Below are positions 11,320-21,188 of a DNA stretch of 64,000 nucleotides, in pieces. Positions within the stretch are counted from its first letter, which is position 1; each line of letters starts with the position of its first letter. The stretch is from Macrophomina tecta. Its lineage: Eukaryota > Ascomycota > Dothideomycetes > Botryosphaeriales > Botryosphaeriaceae. Location of the stretch: assembly GCA_024180945.1 (NCBI GenBank), contig JAKSGN010000005.1:1426001-1490000 (forward strand), written 5' to 3'. The position numbers and the translations under genes are program-made. The notes beneath the pieces are model-generated. The model saw only the letters and a program-made list of their open reading frames with translations. It ran no database searches and was not told the origin of the DNA.

Positions 11320-12069
11320 ATGTACCCCATCAGGCTGCTCATAGCTACCACATGCGTGCTCGCGTTCGTCTTGGGAGCCCCACCGCTACCCTTCTTCAGC
11401 CTGGCAGTTGAAAATCCGGGCCCTGCGCCAGAAAAAATGCCTATCATGAAACGCCTCCAGATTGACAAGCCCATTTGGCAGGTGCTGGAATATCTTTCTG
11501 GCCCAGCAGACCTCGATCCCGCCCAGAAAACCACCGCACTCGCCCTGAACAAACGGGGGGAACCAAAAAAGGAGCCCGAGCCGTGGCAAGTTGAGTGCAC
11601 GCATTCCTTCGATGTCACTCAGCGGCCTACGGACGTCCAAAAGATCATCGACCGCGCCAAAGATTTCTGCGACGACATCGGCGGCAATCCGTGGATAAAG
11701 AAGGAGGGTTCCTTCATCTACCACCAGTGGGGATTGCTCGACCTGAAGGTCGTTCAAACCATTCAGCAGAGCATGGAGAGGCTCAAGAGCATCGTGGATT
11801 CTGGTCGCTGGACGCTAAAGAGATATTACGGGGTGGACGTGAAACAGTGCAGGGAAGCGTTCGCCCACGCCATGGCCGCCTGCGGCCCGGACGCCAACGG
11901 CGGCGTAGTTATATATACGGACGGACACTCGTATGAATGGGGGATACGCGACAATCCTGGTTATTTTCCACCGAACCCGGTCAACGGCCCTGATGCGCCC
12001 GAAGTTGTGTACGTTGTTCCGACCAAGGAGTCTGAGGCGCCAGGTGATCGGGGTTCCGTGGTAAATTGA
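11320..12069 (+). CDS. Small secreted cysteine-containing protein, unknown function
   Basis: Single exon, 249 residues from ATG 11320; an in-frame ATG at 11290 would add ten residues before the same hydrophobic stretch. The N-terminus MYPIRLLIATTCVLAFVLG is a clear signal peptide. The mature part has four well separated cysteines (in QVECTHSF, KDFCDDIG, VKQCREAF and MAACGPD), which could form two disulfides. I recognise no catalytic motif or named domain. It fits the broad description of a fungal secreted effector-like or cell-surface protein, but that is inference from size, signal and cysteines. Neighbours are riboflavin kinase (divergent) and the phosphopantetheinyl transferase (convergent), which say nothing about its role. 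Confidence 0.7.
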   Translation: MYPIRLLIATTCVLAFVLGAPPLPFFSLAVENPGPAPEKMPIMKRLQIDKPIWQVLEYLSGPADLDPAQKTTALALNKRGEPKKEPEPWQVECTHSFDVTQRPTDVQKIIDRAKDFCDDIGGNPWIKKEGSFIYHQWGLLDLKVVQTIQQSMERLKSIVDSGRWTLKRYYGVDVKQCREAFAHAMAACGPDANGGVVIYTDGHSYEWGIRDNPGYFPPNPVNGPDAPEVVYVVPTKESEAPGDRGSVVN

Positions 12070-12539
12070 CAGTCTGCGTTGACGTGACTATGGGTATGAT
12101 GCACCACCGAATCATGGCTATTGAACACTTAATCAAGTGCGGCCACCCCGCCCGTGCAAGAAACTTCGCTAAGGGAAGAAGCAGGACAAACATATATATA
12201 TACCAGAAGAGATGGCTTTGGGGGAATCGTGGCGTTCTCAGGACAATTGTCGCTGCTATCGGATGGCGAGGCCAGCCAGAAATTGTTTCTCTATTGCCAA
12301 ACTTCAGTTTGAATAATTCAGTAAAACGGCGGGGTTCATGCCATATCAGATTTCGAATAGCTGACTTCTTTTTTTTTTTTTTTTTTGCAATCCAGTGTAG
12401 TGCATGACAATAGGAGGGTCGTGTGGTGCAACACTTGCACTTGCTTTGCGTCAATGCGTCAATCAGAAGTTCGCGGATCTTGGCCGAAGAGAGCCGAAAT
12501 AGATACTGGTGATTCCGCAAGATGGATTAAACCAGCTGA
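12070..12539. other. Convergent 3' region with T-tract
   Basis: Between two convergent genes. It contains a run of about 19 T at 12368-12386. Probably terminator and polyadenylation DNA for both sides; no gene seen. Confidence 0.5.
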
Positions 12540-13646
12540 TCAAGCTTTAGAAACGAGAGACAAAATGTCCAGCTCCAGGTCGACGCGGTGTATGGACGGT
12601 ATTTCCCCAGGCACATTCTTGACCGCGATCGAGACCATGCGATCCTCTTCGAAAGCCTGAATCTCCATCCGCACATCCTCCACCCTTCTCCCATGTAACC
12701 ACACCTCCACATCATCGACTTTTTCTCCCCAAGATCCATGCGTCGAGCACCTCGCCACCGTGCCGGGCCTGGGCGCCCTGACATTCTTAAACTCCAGCTG
12801 CTTCAGCCAGCTCGCCATGAGCGCCTCGCCCGTCAGCTTGATATACGCCTCCTTGTAGCACCAAAAGGTGTAAAAGCGGCGCAGCTTCGCATCCACGACC
12901 AGCTCCGAACTGAACTTCACCTCCTCCACCTCCCCATCCGGCCGCCTCCGCGCTGCCGTGAGGGTCTGATCGCGGCGACAGCAGCGGTCAGCGCGGCCAA
13001 GCTCAGCGGGGGTCAAAAACGTCCCGTCGAGCAGCTGCACAGCGCCATCCCCAAGGCTGTACTTCATATCCCAGCACTCCTCGGCCGAGAAGATCTCATC
13101 ATACATGTCGACCCAACCCTCGAACCCATCGCGATCAATGACCCGGTAATCATTCCGCTCGTTCACGCACACGACATCGACGCCCAGCTCGGCGCCGGGC
13201 AGCGTCGAGCCGACCAGCGCGACGAGGCCCGCCTGGTGCGAGATGTTGAACGTGACGCCGGGCACGGGCACGCCGCGCTCGTCGACGCAGCACGGCTTGC
13301 CGTGCACGGGGTCGCCGGCGCGGCCGAAGCGCACGGCATGCCAGGGCGTGCCGGTCGCGCGCGACACGAAGGCGCGCTTGAGCAGCGCGGAGCCCAGGCT
13401 CAGGCGCGCGTCTTGGATGAAGTGCTTGCGGCGCACGCCGTCGCGCTCCTCGGGGCTGATGAGGTCCAGGACGCCGGCTGCCTGTTCGCGGGGGTTTGGA
13501 AGTATCAGCATATGCTTTTCCCTTGGTGGTTCGGTTGAGGCTTTTTTGGGTTATGTGGCGGAGGTGAGACGGACAGCCTGGTCTATGCGGTCACCTGGCC
13601 AGAGAGAGCGCGTGTCGAGCAGCCAGTAGGTTATGTTTTGCGCCAT
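12540..13646 (-). CDS. 4'-phosphopantetheinyl transferase, Sfp type (NpgA/Lys5-like)
   Basis: Activates carrier proteins of PKS, NRPS and the lysine enzyme Lys2 by adding the phosphopantetheine arm from CoA. The main exon ends at stop 12540 and carries all Sfp motifs: FNISHQAGLVALVG, ELGVDVVCVNER (Mg-binding Asp), FSAEE and FWCYKEAYIKLTGEAL. A first exon starting at ATG 13646 encodes MAQNITYWLLDTRSLWP, which matches the N-terminus of the family. The intron boundary is ambiguous. Donor GTGACC after 13595 with an acceptor giving exon 2 from 13477 (117 bp) looks better than donor GTCCGT after 13575 with exon 2 from 13481 (93 bp); both keep frame. A Cys/Arg-rich insertion (AELGRADRCCRRDQ) lies between the two metal motifs. 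No PKS or NRPS is in the window, so it probably serves the whole genome. Confidence 0.85.
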
Positions 13647-14412
13647 GGTGAGGAGCTGGAGCCGGAGCCGGAGCCGGAGCGCTGAAGGAGCAGGGAGCTA
13701 CAGTTGAGCGCGACGCATTGTCCTGTCGACGAGCGACGAGCTGGGACGAGAGGTGGGCGGGAATGGGGGGCCGAAGGAGTGAGATGTGTCGTGGACATCT
13801 AATCTTATCAGATGAGGTCCGGCGCATTTACAGTTGGCGTGATTGGCCGAGTTTATGCGCGCGCCGAACATCGGCGACCGCACTCTCGCGCGGACGAGTA
13901 ACCTCTCCTCATCCTAAGCAACCACACAAAGGCATCATTCCACCACTACCTCATCAGCCTTCCATGAATCACCTCGAACTATAGCAGTAGCCACGGCGGC
14001 AACCACAGGCGGTTGTGATTGTCAACTTCAGCTTCAGCAATGTGCCGAAGACAGCTAACACGGCCACAAACTCCCCGAATTCCGCACCAAAAGGATCCGG
14101 GCAGTTTTCAAGGTTCGATTGTGGGCATCTAGTATCTATTATAGCCCCTGGCAGTCTTGTCCATCTGGATGAATTATTGGAGCAGGACAAGAGACATTGA
14201 GTCCTTTTCACAGGATTAGAACTACAAATATATCTAAAAGAAAACTAATGACGAGACCCACGGCTTAGAAGCCTTTTTGTTTGGAGAGGCTAAACTCTCG
14301 CATTATCATGTTGATATAAGCATCAATTTGTAGAGGTCAGCGTCGGGCACTCCCCTCTGCTTCGGATCCAGCGGATATCTCTTCGGAAAAGCAGGAATAC
14401 AATTCCGTCCCT

Positions 14413-14469
14413 GAAAAAAAGAAAAGAAAAGAAAAGAAAAGAAAAGAAAAGAAAAGAAAAGAAAAGAAA
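14413..14469. repeat. (GAAAA)n microsatellite
   Basis: About ten tandem GAAAA units follow a short A-rich lead-in, in non-coding DNA. Confidence 0.9.
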
Positions 14470-15660
14470 CACACAAAGGAGAGACATCCTGGATTGGCCA
14501 TATTGCATGTATCTCAGGTGGCGATACGGGTGCGTGCGCCACAGCACGAGAGTATGACGTTGATTGACCATGTTAGCCCAGAAGGTACTGTGACCGCGCT
14601 TAAGTTTGAAAGCGTGTGCGGAAAGGCACTTGGCAGCGGCATAAATAAAGATACGTTTACCAGAGACGAAGCACGCTCCAATTTGTTTATCTTTACAGAT
14701 TGCGATCACTGCTAGCAGCCCGAGAAGCTCTGCAAGAGAACTTTGAGGCCGCGTAATTCACCACAGCAGAAGATAGTACCAGTATAATGCTGAGACACAA
14801 CCCTCACGAGGCCACATTGGGCGCCACCATTTTCTCTTCAACTCGCAGCAGCAGCACTAACACGGTCTCAATGTTGGCGTACCCAGGTCTCACAAAACAC
14901 TAGGAAGGGGAAAGCCTCTAACGGTCTTTCGCGTTCCCCGCCACCGTTATTGCACCGACAAAACACTTCGCAGTAACTCCATCATATTTCTACTCTGTGG
15001 CGCTTCCTACACCCAAACCCCCCCCCCGCCGGCGACAAAAAAAAAAAAGGCGGGTGAAACGTCGCCGCATACCAGTGCTGAAGAGCATCCCGCGCAACCC
15101 TGCCCGTAGATGCTTCCGACGCACATGACTGGCTGCCAGCTTCACCACCACCCCTGTCTGGATCGTGTATACAAACTCTCCCTTCGCATCTCTCACACCT
15201 TCCTCATCAAGCTCATGCTCTTGTTCTCCTCCAATTTATCGTTTGCCCTGGGTCCTTGCCAAGGCCTCCTTGACGAGTGAAATCCCAGCGCTGCCTCATC
15301 CCCGCAGATCAGATCGACAAAAACCACCACCCCCCCCTCTGCTCCGCCTTCCCTTCCAGGTAGCAGCCGCGGCAGGAAAGCCACACACAGCGCGCACGGA
15401 CGGCACGAACTTGATCCAAATAGGAGCGGCGGATCGACTCACCAGGCTCCCGGGCGCGGCTCACGGCTCCCGACGGCATGGTTAAGTTGATTAACACCAC
15501 GCGAGAAAAGCAAGAGAACGGCGCCTGCCGGGCTCCTTCCCGCCCGCTTTGTTGTCCTACAGGTGCTATAATTCCGGGAAAGCGTTAATTGATCTGCGCA
15601 AGCGTTCGAGTCATGAGATACAACGTCGGTCCATCACGACGACACCGCAGATGAGGAGGC

Positions 15661-15681
15661 AAAAAAAAAAAAAAAAAAAAA
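15661..15681. repeat. Poly-A tract (A21)
   Basis: Uninterrupted run of 21 A in non-coding DNA, followed by GGGTGTGGG. Confidence 0.85.
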
Positions 15682-15880
15682 GGGTGTGGGCCGAGGATGC
15701 TGGTCCTAAGCGTTGCATTACTTTCGTCTCACTGAGGACCAAGTTCTTGCCTCCAAAAGTCCCATCTTGTAGTCCGTCTTTCGTTGAGCCGGGCTGTCAG
15801 TATAACAGCACTCGTCAATAAAGTCGCGCCATCACAGAAGCTCAAAACGCATTGCCTGCCCATGCTCTCTCTCCCATTCC

Positions 15881-16768
15881 TCACAATTTCCTCCTCGCCG
15901 CACTAGGCGTACTCGTCGCACCAGCCGCCGCCGTCGGTGAAGAAGAAGACGAGCCGCTCCCGCTCTTGCTCTTCTGCACAGTCGCCTGCACGACCTGCCC
16001 CGCAGAATTAAACACGATATCCACCAGACGATTCAGCGGCGAATACTCAAACGTCTTCTGCACCAAACCATTCGCCAACTGCTCGGCGTCGCCGACTTGC
16101 GTCATGTTCTGCAAATAGTTGCCGACAATGGAACTAGTCGCGTCGCCAGCGGCGCCCACGACCTCCTGGACGATATTGCCTAGATTATCGACGAGGAAGT
16201 TCAGGGTGCTGCCGCCCTGGGTGATGCTGCCGAGCAATCCATCAACGGCGCCGACAACGGTGTCGACGATGCTGGTAACGTTGTTGATGGCGGTAATGAG
16301 GAGGGGGTTGAGATCCAGGCTCTCGAAGACGCGGTTGACGATGTCGACCAGGTGGCCGAGGCGCACGACGAGCTCGAGCTGCGCGTCGACGTCAGCAATG
16401 GTGATGTTGACCTTCTCGATGCTGACGGCCACGCCCGCATTGATCTGGACGAGCTGCGCGACATTGGCGTTGAGGTTGATGTCGGCGCGCAGATTGTCGA
16501 CGTCTAGCTCGATGCGGCCCACGTGCAGCTCCGGCACGTTGAGGTACACGTCTGGAACGGTCGAGTTGCCCGCGCTGGAGCTGGAGGAGGAGGATCCGCC
16601 ACTGCTGCCTGTGCTGTTGGTGCCAGGTGTGGCCGTGGGGAAGGTCGAGGATGGTGTTGCGCTGGTTATGGAGGGCCCTGCGGATGCGGCGATGCTTCCT
16701 TGCGTGGTCTGCGCCGTTGTGAGGCTGAACAGCCCCAAGGCGCCGAGAAAGAGTGTGGTTGGCTGCAT
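15881..16768 (-). CDS. Secreted protein A of a divergent paralogue pair, unknown function
   Basis: Intronless, 295 residues. Start is ATG 16768, giving the signal peptide MQPTTLFLGALGLFSLTTA; the frame continues upstream but without an ATG. After a Ser/Thr/Gly-rich linker (21-70) comes a block at 73-157 (from DVYLNV to LDLNPLL) with regular alternation of hydrophobic residues, including NAGV and KVNITI. Amphipathic helices rich in V, I and L follow at about 160-235, then a short motif FEYSPLNRLVD..NSAGQVVQ near 240-262 and a Ser/Ala-rich tail. The block and the later motif recur in the divergent neighbour at 17643, so the two are paralogues. Several N-glycosylation sequons are present. I see no GPI-anchor signal, cysteines or catalytic motif. 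A structural, lipid-binding or wall-associated role is only a guess. Confidence 0.75.
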   Translation of the reverse strand: MQPTTLFLGALGLFSLTTAQTTQGSIAASAGPSITSATPSSTFPTATPGTNSTGSSGGSSSSSSSAGNSTVPDVYLNVPELHVGRIELDVDNLRADINLNANVAQLVQINAGVAVSIEKVNITIADVDAQLELVVRLGHLVDIVNRVFESLDLNPLLITAINNVTSIVDTVVGAVDGLLGSITQGGSTLNFLVDNLGNIVQEVVGAAGDATSSIVGNYLQNMTQVGDAEQLANGLVQKTFEYSPLNRLVDIVFNSAGQVVQATVQKSKSGSGSSSSSPTAAAGATSTPSAARRKL

Positions 16769-17642
16769 TTCTTTCCGTTCGAAGTAATGAGTGGTGGGGA
16801 AGGAGGAAGGGACTGAAGCCACTAGCAGGCCTCACAATGAAAAATAGAGGCGGGCGAGGAGGGGAGATGGAAGTGCGCGCTCTTTCGGAGAGAGACTCAG
16901 CGGCAGGAAAATCAAGGAAGAAAGCAATGCGCAGCGGAGAGCAGAAGCGCGCAAAGAAAAGCCCGGGCCCTACTTCGAGATTTAGGCGATCGCGATGGTC
17001 ATAACCATGGTCATGCCATAGCTGCAAGGGCTGCGCAGCGGAAGGCCCCCCGGCCAGGCCCTTGTCTCTGCGCATGAAGCGGGCTCATCCCCCGCATGGC
17101 TAAAGACATGGGTGAGTTGTGGCGCATGATGGCCAACGTGAGAATTGGATTGGATGGAGATGGTATTCGGGAGCGGAGAAGACGGCCCTATGGCGTTTCA
17201 GCAGGACGTCATGGCAAGCCACGTGCAATTTCCCGTCCAAGGCATCGGGCGAACTGCGCTTTTGGAGTGCTCACTGACCGGTGAATCAAACAAACCTGGC
17301 CAATCGGGACGGCAATCCTCCTCCCCCGGCTCGGCCCACCTGCTGCGATCGCCGGTTCAACGGCCTTACGTTGCCTTGTGCAGATGCTTGCGGTTAAGCA
17401 TAAACACCACGCATATAGGCACCGTGCAGCCCGGCCTGCCGGACAGTGGATCGAACTGCGTCTGGGCCTTGGTGTTGTTTTATTCCCTCAGCCTTCCTGC
17501 ATGTCCTTTTCCTTGAAGTGTGGCCTCCTGACAGCAGACATCAGATCAACAGCTTGCGCTGCCCCGCCCTTCACTGTGGGCCTTCGCTCTCTTGCCACTC
17601 TTTTTCTGATCCGTCTTCTCCCTTTCCCACTGCAGAAAAACC
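16769..17642. promoter_or_regulatory. Shared divergent promoter region of the secreted paralogue pair
   Basis: The 874 bp between the two start codons must hold both promoters. A pyrimidine-rich stretch lies just before the plus-strand start (about 17580-17632). No obvious coding sequence or repeat. Co-regulation is inferred from the layout alone. Confidence 0.5.
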
Positions 17643-18536
17643 ATGAAGTCCATCCTTATCTCTCTCTCTTTTGCCCTCGCGGCATGGGCGCAGAACGGGT
17701 ACATTGGATATTCGCTTACAGACACCGGCGACCCGGACTCAGCTGTCTACGAGACAGCCAACACGAAGGCCAACACGTCGGTCGAAATTCCACCGCCTGA
17801 CGTTTTCCTAAATGCGTCCGTTCATGTCGGGGAAATCGACATTGAGGTGCTGAACTTGACGGCAAAGGTCAACCTGGGAGCACAAGTGCTTTCACTCCTG
17901 GACTTCAATGCAGGTGTGGATGCATCAATCGACCGAGTCTCGCTCACCATCCAAAACGTTACGGCCAAGGTGCTACTGGAGGCGCGCCTGTCCAACTTGC
18001 TGCTCATGGTGGAAAGCATCCTGGACTCTGTCGACCTCAATCCCGTCTTGGCCACCCTTGGTAACGGCCTTAATGAGATCGCCGATACCGCGGTCGACGG
18101 CTTGACCGGAGGCAGCAGTCCTTCGTCATCCAGCAGCACCAGCAACCTGCAAACGCGCGACGACCTCGAGTCGTTCCGGCTGGACAACAATATCCTCTAT
18201 TCGGTCAACGATTATAGTGGCAACGCGCACACCAACCGCAAGCTTGCGCAAGATGGCGCAATCATCGACCAGAGCCTCGACAATGATGGCAATGTGCTCG
18301 GGGAGAAGACGGTGGGCAGCTACGACCGCGACATGAAGTTCACTGGGCGCGACGTAGCGACCGAGCATGAGGGTCAGCAGGTGCGAGAGCGGCTGTACGA
18401 GTACGCACCCTTCCCAGGATTGGAGGTCATCAGCGCCATCTACGTCAGCGATGCAGGAAATGTGGTGGGCACGCAGGTGTTGAGTGAGGTGAGCGGTGGG
18501 GGGAGCAGTACCATCAGCGCGGATACCGATGAATGA
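17643..18536 (+). CDS. Secreted protein B of a divergent paralogue pair, unknown function
   Basis: Intronless, 297 residues, with signal peptide MKSILISLSFALAAWAQ. Residues 53-136 (DVFLNASVHVGEI to VDLNPVL) align without long gaps with 73-157 of the divergent protein A; shared landmarks are HVG, NL, NAGV, SI(E/D)(K/R)V, LTI/ITI and LNP(L/V)L. A short Ser-rich linker (about 155-168) is followed by a C-terminal region absent from A, with D/N/G-rich turns such as LDNDGNVLGEKTVGSYDRD. Then comes a YEYAPFPGLEV..SDAGNVVGTQV motif (252-280) that matches the C-terminal motif of A. No cysteines and no catalytic signature are visible. The protein is probably exported; what it does is unknown. Confidence 0.78.
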   Translation: MKSILISLSFALAAWAQNGYIGYSLTDTGDPDSAVYETANTKANTSVEIPPPDVFLNASVHVGEIDIEVLNLTAKVNLGAQVLSLLDFNAGVDASIDRVSLTIQNVTAKVLLEARLSNLLLMVESILDSVDLNPVLATLGNGLNEIADTAVDGLTGGSSPSSSSSTSNLQTRDDLESFRLDNNILYSVNDYSGNAHTNRKLAQDGAIIDQSLDNDGNVLGEKTVGSYDRDMKFTGRDVATEHEGQQVRERLYEYAPFPGLEVISAIYVSDAGNVVGTQVLSEVSGGGSSTISADTDE

Positions 18537-19867
18537 ATCTGGCCGGGTCAGGCGACTGGCGTTTTCTCTAAATCATGGCGCCCTGGAAGTTTAGATGCGA
18601 TGTGCGATGGTGTGTTCGAAGACAGATCTGCGGGCGCTGACGGGGTGGATGAAGGGCCGGGCAGTAGCCTTGTCGCTGAAGGTCAGGCGGGCGTGGCTCG
18701 GCGAAGTCTAATCTGACATTTCACGAATCGGAGAATGTTGAAGCCAGTCCAGGAAGGTGGAGCGAATGAAATCCTGGAATTCTGGATTGGTGCTGCAGGC
18801 ATGTAAACAACGAGACGTAGGTGCTGCTCAGGACAAGAAGCTGGGATGGTTGCCATTGGGGAGCCCCTGATATTTAGGTCTCTCGCCCATCTGTAAATGT
18901 AGTTCCAGTAATCCATGCTTTACACCAGCTAATGTGGGCATGCAGGACAAGTCAAACTCGTCGTGTGGACGCAAGATCTATGAGAACGACAGCTTGAAGC
19001 ACACTTCAACGCTCAGTGACGATGGCATTTGGAGCAATCAGTCCTCGCCATCGGACGGGGAGGAGGAATGAGGAGAAGCTGTTAACCAGGGGGGTCAAAG
19101 CAGCTGTCTGGCCAGTCCTTAGCTGCATTATAGCTGGCAGCTTTAGTGCAATGCTGGCCACGCCCATATGCAGTGAGCGGATCTCGATTTCGTGCAGGCA
19201 GTGATCATCGACAGCCACTTGGTGTTTCTTCGATGCGGAAGATCGTCGGCGGTCCCGGGGCACGTTAAGGAGATGCTGGCAGACGCTGCCATGATTGGTA
19301 GACGGTAGGCGGTGGTTGAGCAGGAGTGGGTGGAGAGTCAGGAACATACTCTCAGCTGCGGCAGCGGGCGGCCTGACTTGGGCGCAGAAGGCGGGGCAGG
19401 GCAGCTAGCCTGAACCAGCTAGCGCCAGATCGTGTTTGAATATCTTCTTGCCGTTTGCACCGGTTCGCAGCCTCGTCTCGGTCTATTTTCGTCGACCATG
19501 CACTTCTCGTCACCTCTCTTCAGCTCGCCAGACTCCTCCGCCCAGCGCTGTGCCATGTTCCGCAAGAAGAGACAGCGGCACACGCGTGCCCGAACCCCGC
19601 ACGCGAGCACCAATCCGCAAGTGGTGGCCGTTATGCACTCGATCTTGATGTGACCTGGCGGCCACGCCCCAGCTACAGGGATGCCTCCCATCTGTGCCCC
19701 CCTATTGTGGGGCCTCGCCCGGCGGACGACTCAGCCTGCGTCCCGCACGCCAACAAAACAACAAATTAGACGCGCCCAAAGCCCCTCTCCACTCCCGCAC
19801 CGCCTCTCGACTCAGAGCCTCTTCCCTGCCCGGGCCCTGCCGCCAAACCGCTCCAAAAAGCCGCGCC
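18537..19867. other. Intergenic upstream of the methyltransferase
   Basis: About 1.3 kb, mixed composition. No coding region, RNA gene or repeat that I can support. Confidence 0.5.
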
Positions 19868-21188
19868 ATGGCCGCCGACGACACCTCCCTCTCCAAGGGC
19901 CGGTGGGAGCGTGCCCTAGGCGTCGTCGATTCCTGGGGTGACGCCGCCCGCTACCAGGATTACGTCGGCGCTACCTTCCACGACTCAGCCTCAGAGCAGT
20001 CCTCGTCGTCTGCCTCCTCGTCCTCGTCCGCTGTCGATTCGTATCTGCTGCCCGATGACGAGCGCGAGCCCGATCGACTGGACTTCTGGGGCCACACTTT
20101 TGTCCAGACGCTTGACGGAGCCCTGTACGCCGCCCCGCTGCAGGACCCGGAGCTCGTGCTCGACATCGGAACCGGCACCGGCATCTGGGCGCTGGACTTT
20201 GCAGATACCCATCCAGATTCTCAAGTGCTCGCCTTCGACGTGAAGCCCGTTCAGCCCAGCTGGTACTCTCGAAAGAATTCTCTTTTCCCCGCCGTTACCC
20301 CGTCTCTCGATTCCATGTTTTCTATTGCTTGCTCCCTCTGTTGCATGTACTCCCTCTCATCGTCATCATCATCATCATCATCATCATCATCACCACCACC
20401 ACCACCACCACCACCACCATCATGAACATACCCACCCTCTCGAGGACTTCGCAGCAGCGTTTCTGATTCGCCCCTCTCTCGCGCACCTCCAGGACATCGC
20501 CAAACTGCAAATTTCTCGTCGCCGACGCCGAGGAAGACTGGCCCTTCGGCAAGGAGGCATTCGACTTCGTGCACGCGCGCTACCTCTACCCGGCCATCAC
20601 CGACTGGCCGCGGCTGTGGCGCCAGGCCTTCGCCCACCTCAAGCCCGGCGGCTGGGTCGAGCACCAGGAGGACTCGGCCATGTTCTGGTCCGACGACCCG
20701 GGCTTCGACAACTCCCGCACCAAGTACTTCGCCAGCCAGATCGAGTACGCGTCGAAGAAGATCGGCAAGAACTTCAGGATTGCGGCGGAGCAGAGAGATA
20801 GAATGGTCGAGGCTGGCTTTACAGGGGTCGTGCAGAAGTTGTGCAAGGTTGGTGGTTCTCGTGTGTTTGTTGGAACACCTCAGAAGAGGAGATTGCTACG
20901 TGTTCTGCGTACGTGTCACTGACTTTTTCTCGAGCAAAGATCCCCATTGGCACGTGGGACGAGACCCAACTGGACCTGGGCAAACGCATGCTCCTCGTCG
21001 TGCTCGAGGGCATCGCGCCTACCGCCCTGCCCGTCTTCAATCGCGTGCTGGGCTGGGACAACGACACCATTGAAGAGCTGCTGGACGAGGTGAGGAATGA
21101 GTTCTTGAAGCAGGAATACCGCGTGTTTCTGAAGTATTACTACACTTACGGCCAGAAGCCGTTGTCGCCACCGGAGCCGGAGTCGTGA
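19868..21188 (+). CDS. LaeA-like S-adenosylmethionine-dependent methyltransferase
   Basis: Three exons, 19868-20262, 20493-20847 and 20940-21188, give 332 residues. The class I SAM-binding motif is LVLDIGTGTGIWALDFAD (GTGTGIW, 101-107). Then FDVKPVQPSW is interrupted by the first intron and resumes as TSPNCKFLVADAEEDWPF, the normal order in LaeA/TAM-type fungal methyltransferases; HLKPGGWVEHQE and IPIGTWDETQLDLGKRM follow. Members of this large family include the secondary-metabolism regulator LaeA, but most have no known substrate, and I do not claim this is LaeA itself. The first intron is 230 bp, long for this window, and much of it is an ATC/ACC microsatellite. Residues 40-56 form a Ser-rich stretch. 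Confidence 0.85.
20358..20423 (+). repeat. (CAT)n(CAC)n microsatellite inside an intron
   Basis: A run of TCA/ATC triplets switches to ACC triplets. It lies entirely within intron 1 (20263-20492) of the methyltransferase gene. Read through, it would encode poly-Ser or poly-His depending on frame. Confidence 0.9.

Larger units (their letters stand above)
13647..15880. other. Long intergenic region with microsatellites
   Basis: About 2.2 kb without a supported gene. It holds a GAAAA repeat (14421-14469), a C-tract next to an A-tract near 15018-15050, and A21 at 15661-15681. GGAGCC repeats at about 13660-13680 sit just upstream of the phosphopantetheinyl transferase start. Confidence 0.5.

Noticed and set aside
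12738..13538. 266-codon plus-strand frame opposite the phosphopantetheinyl transferase
   Set aside because: Antisense shadow of a GC-rich gene with all Sfp motifs.
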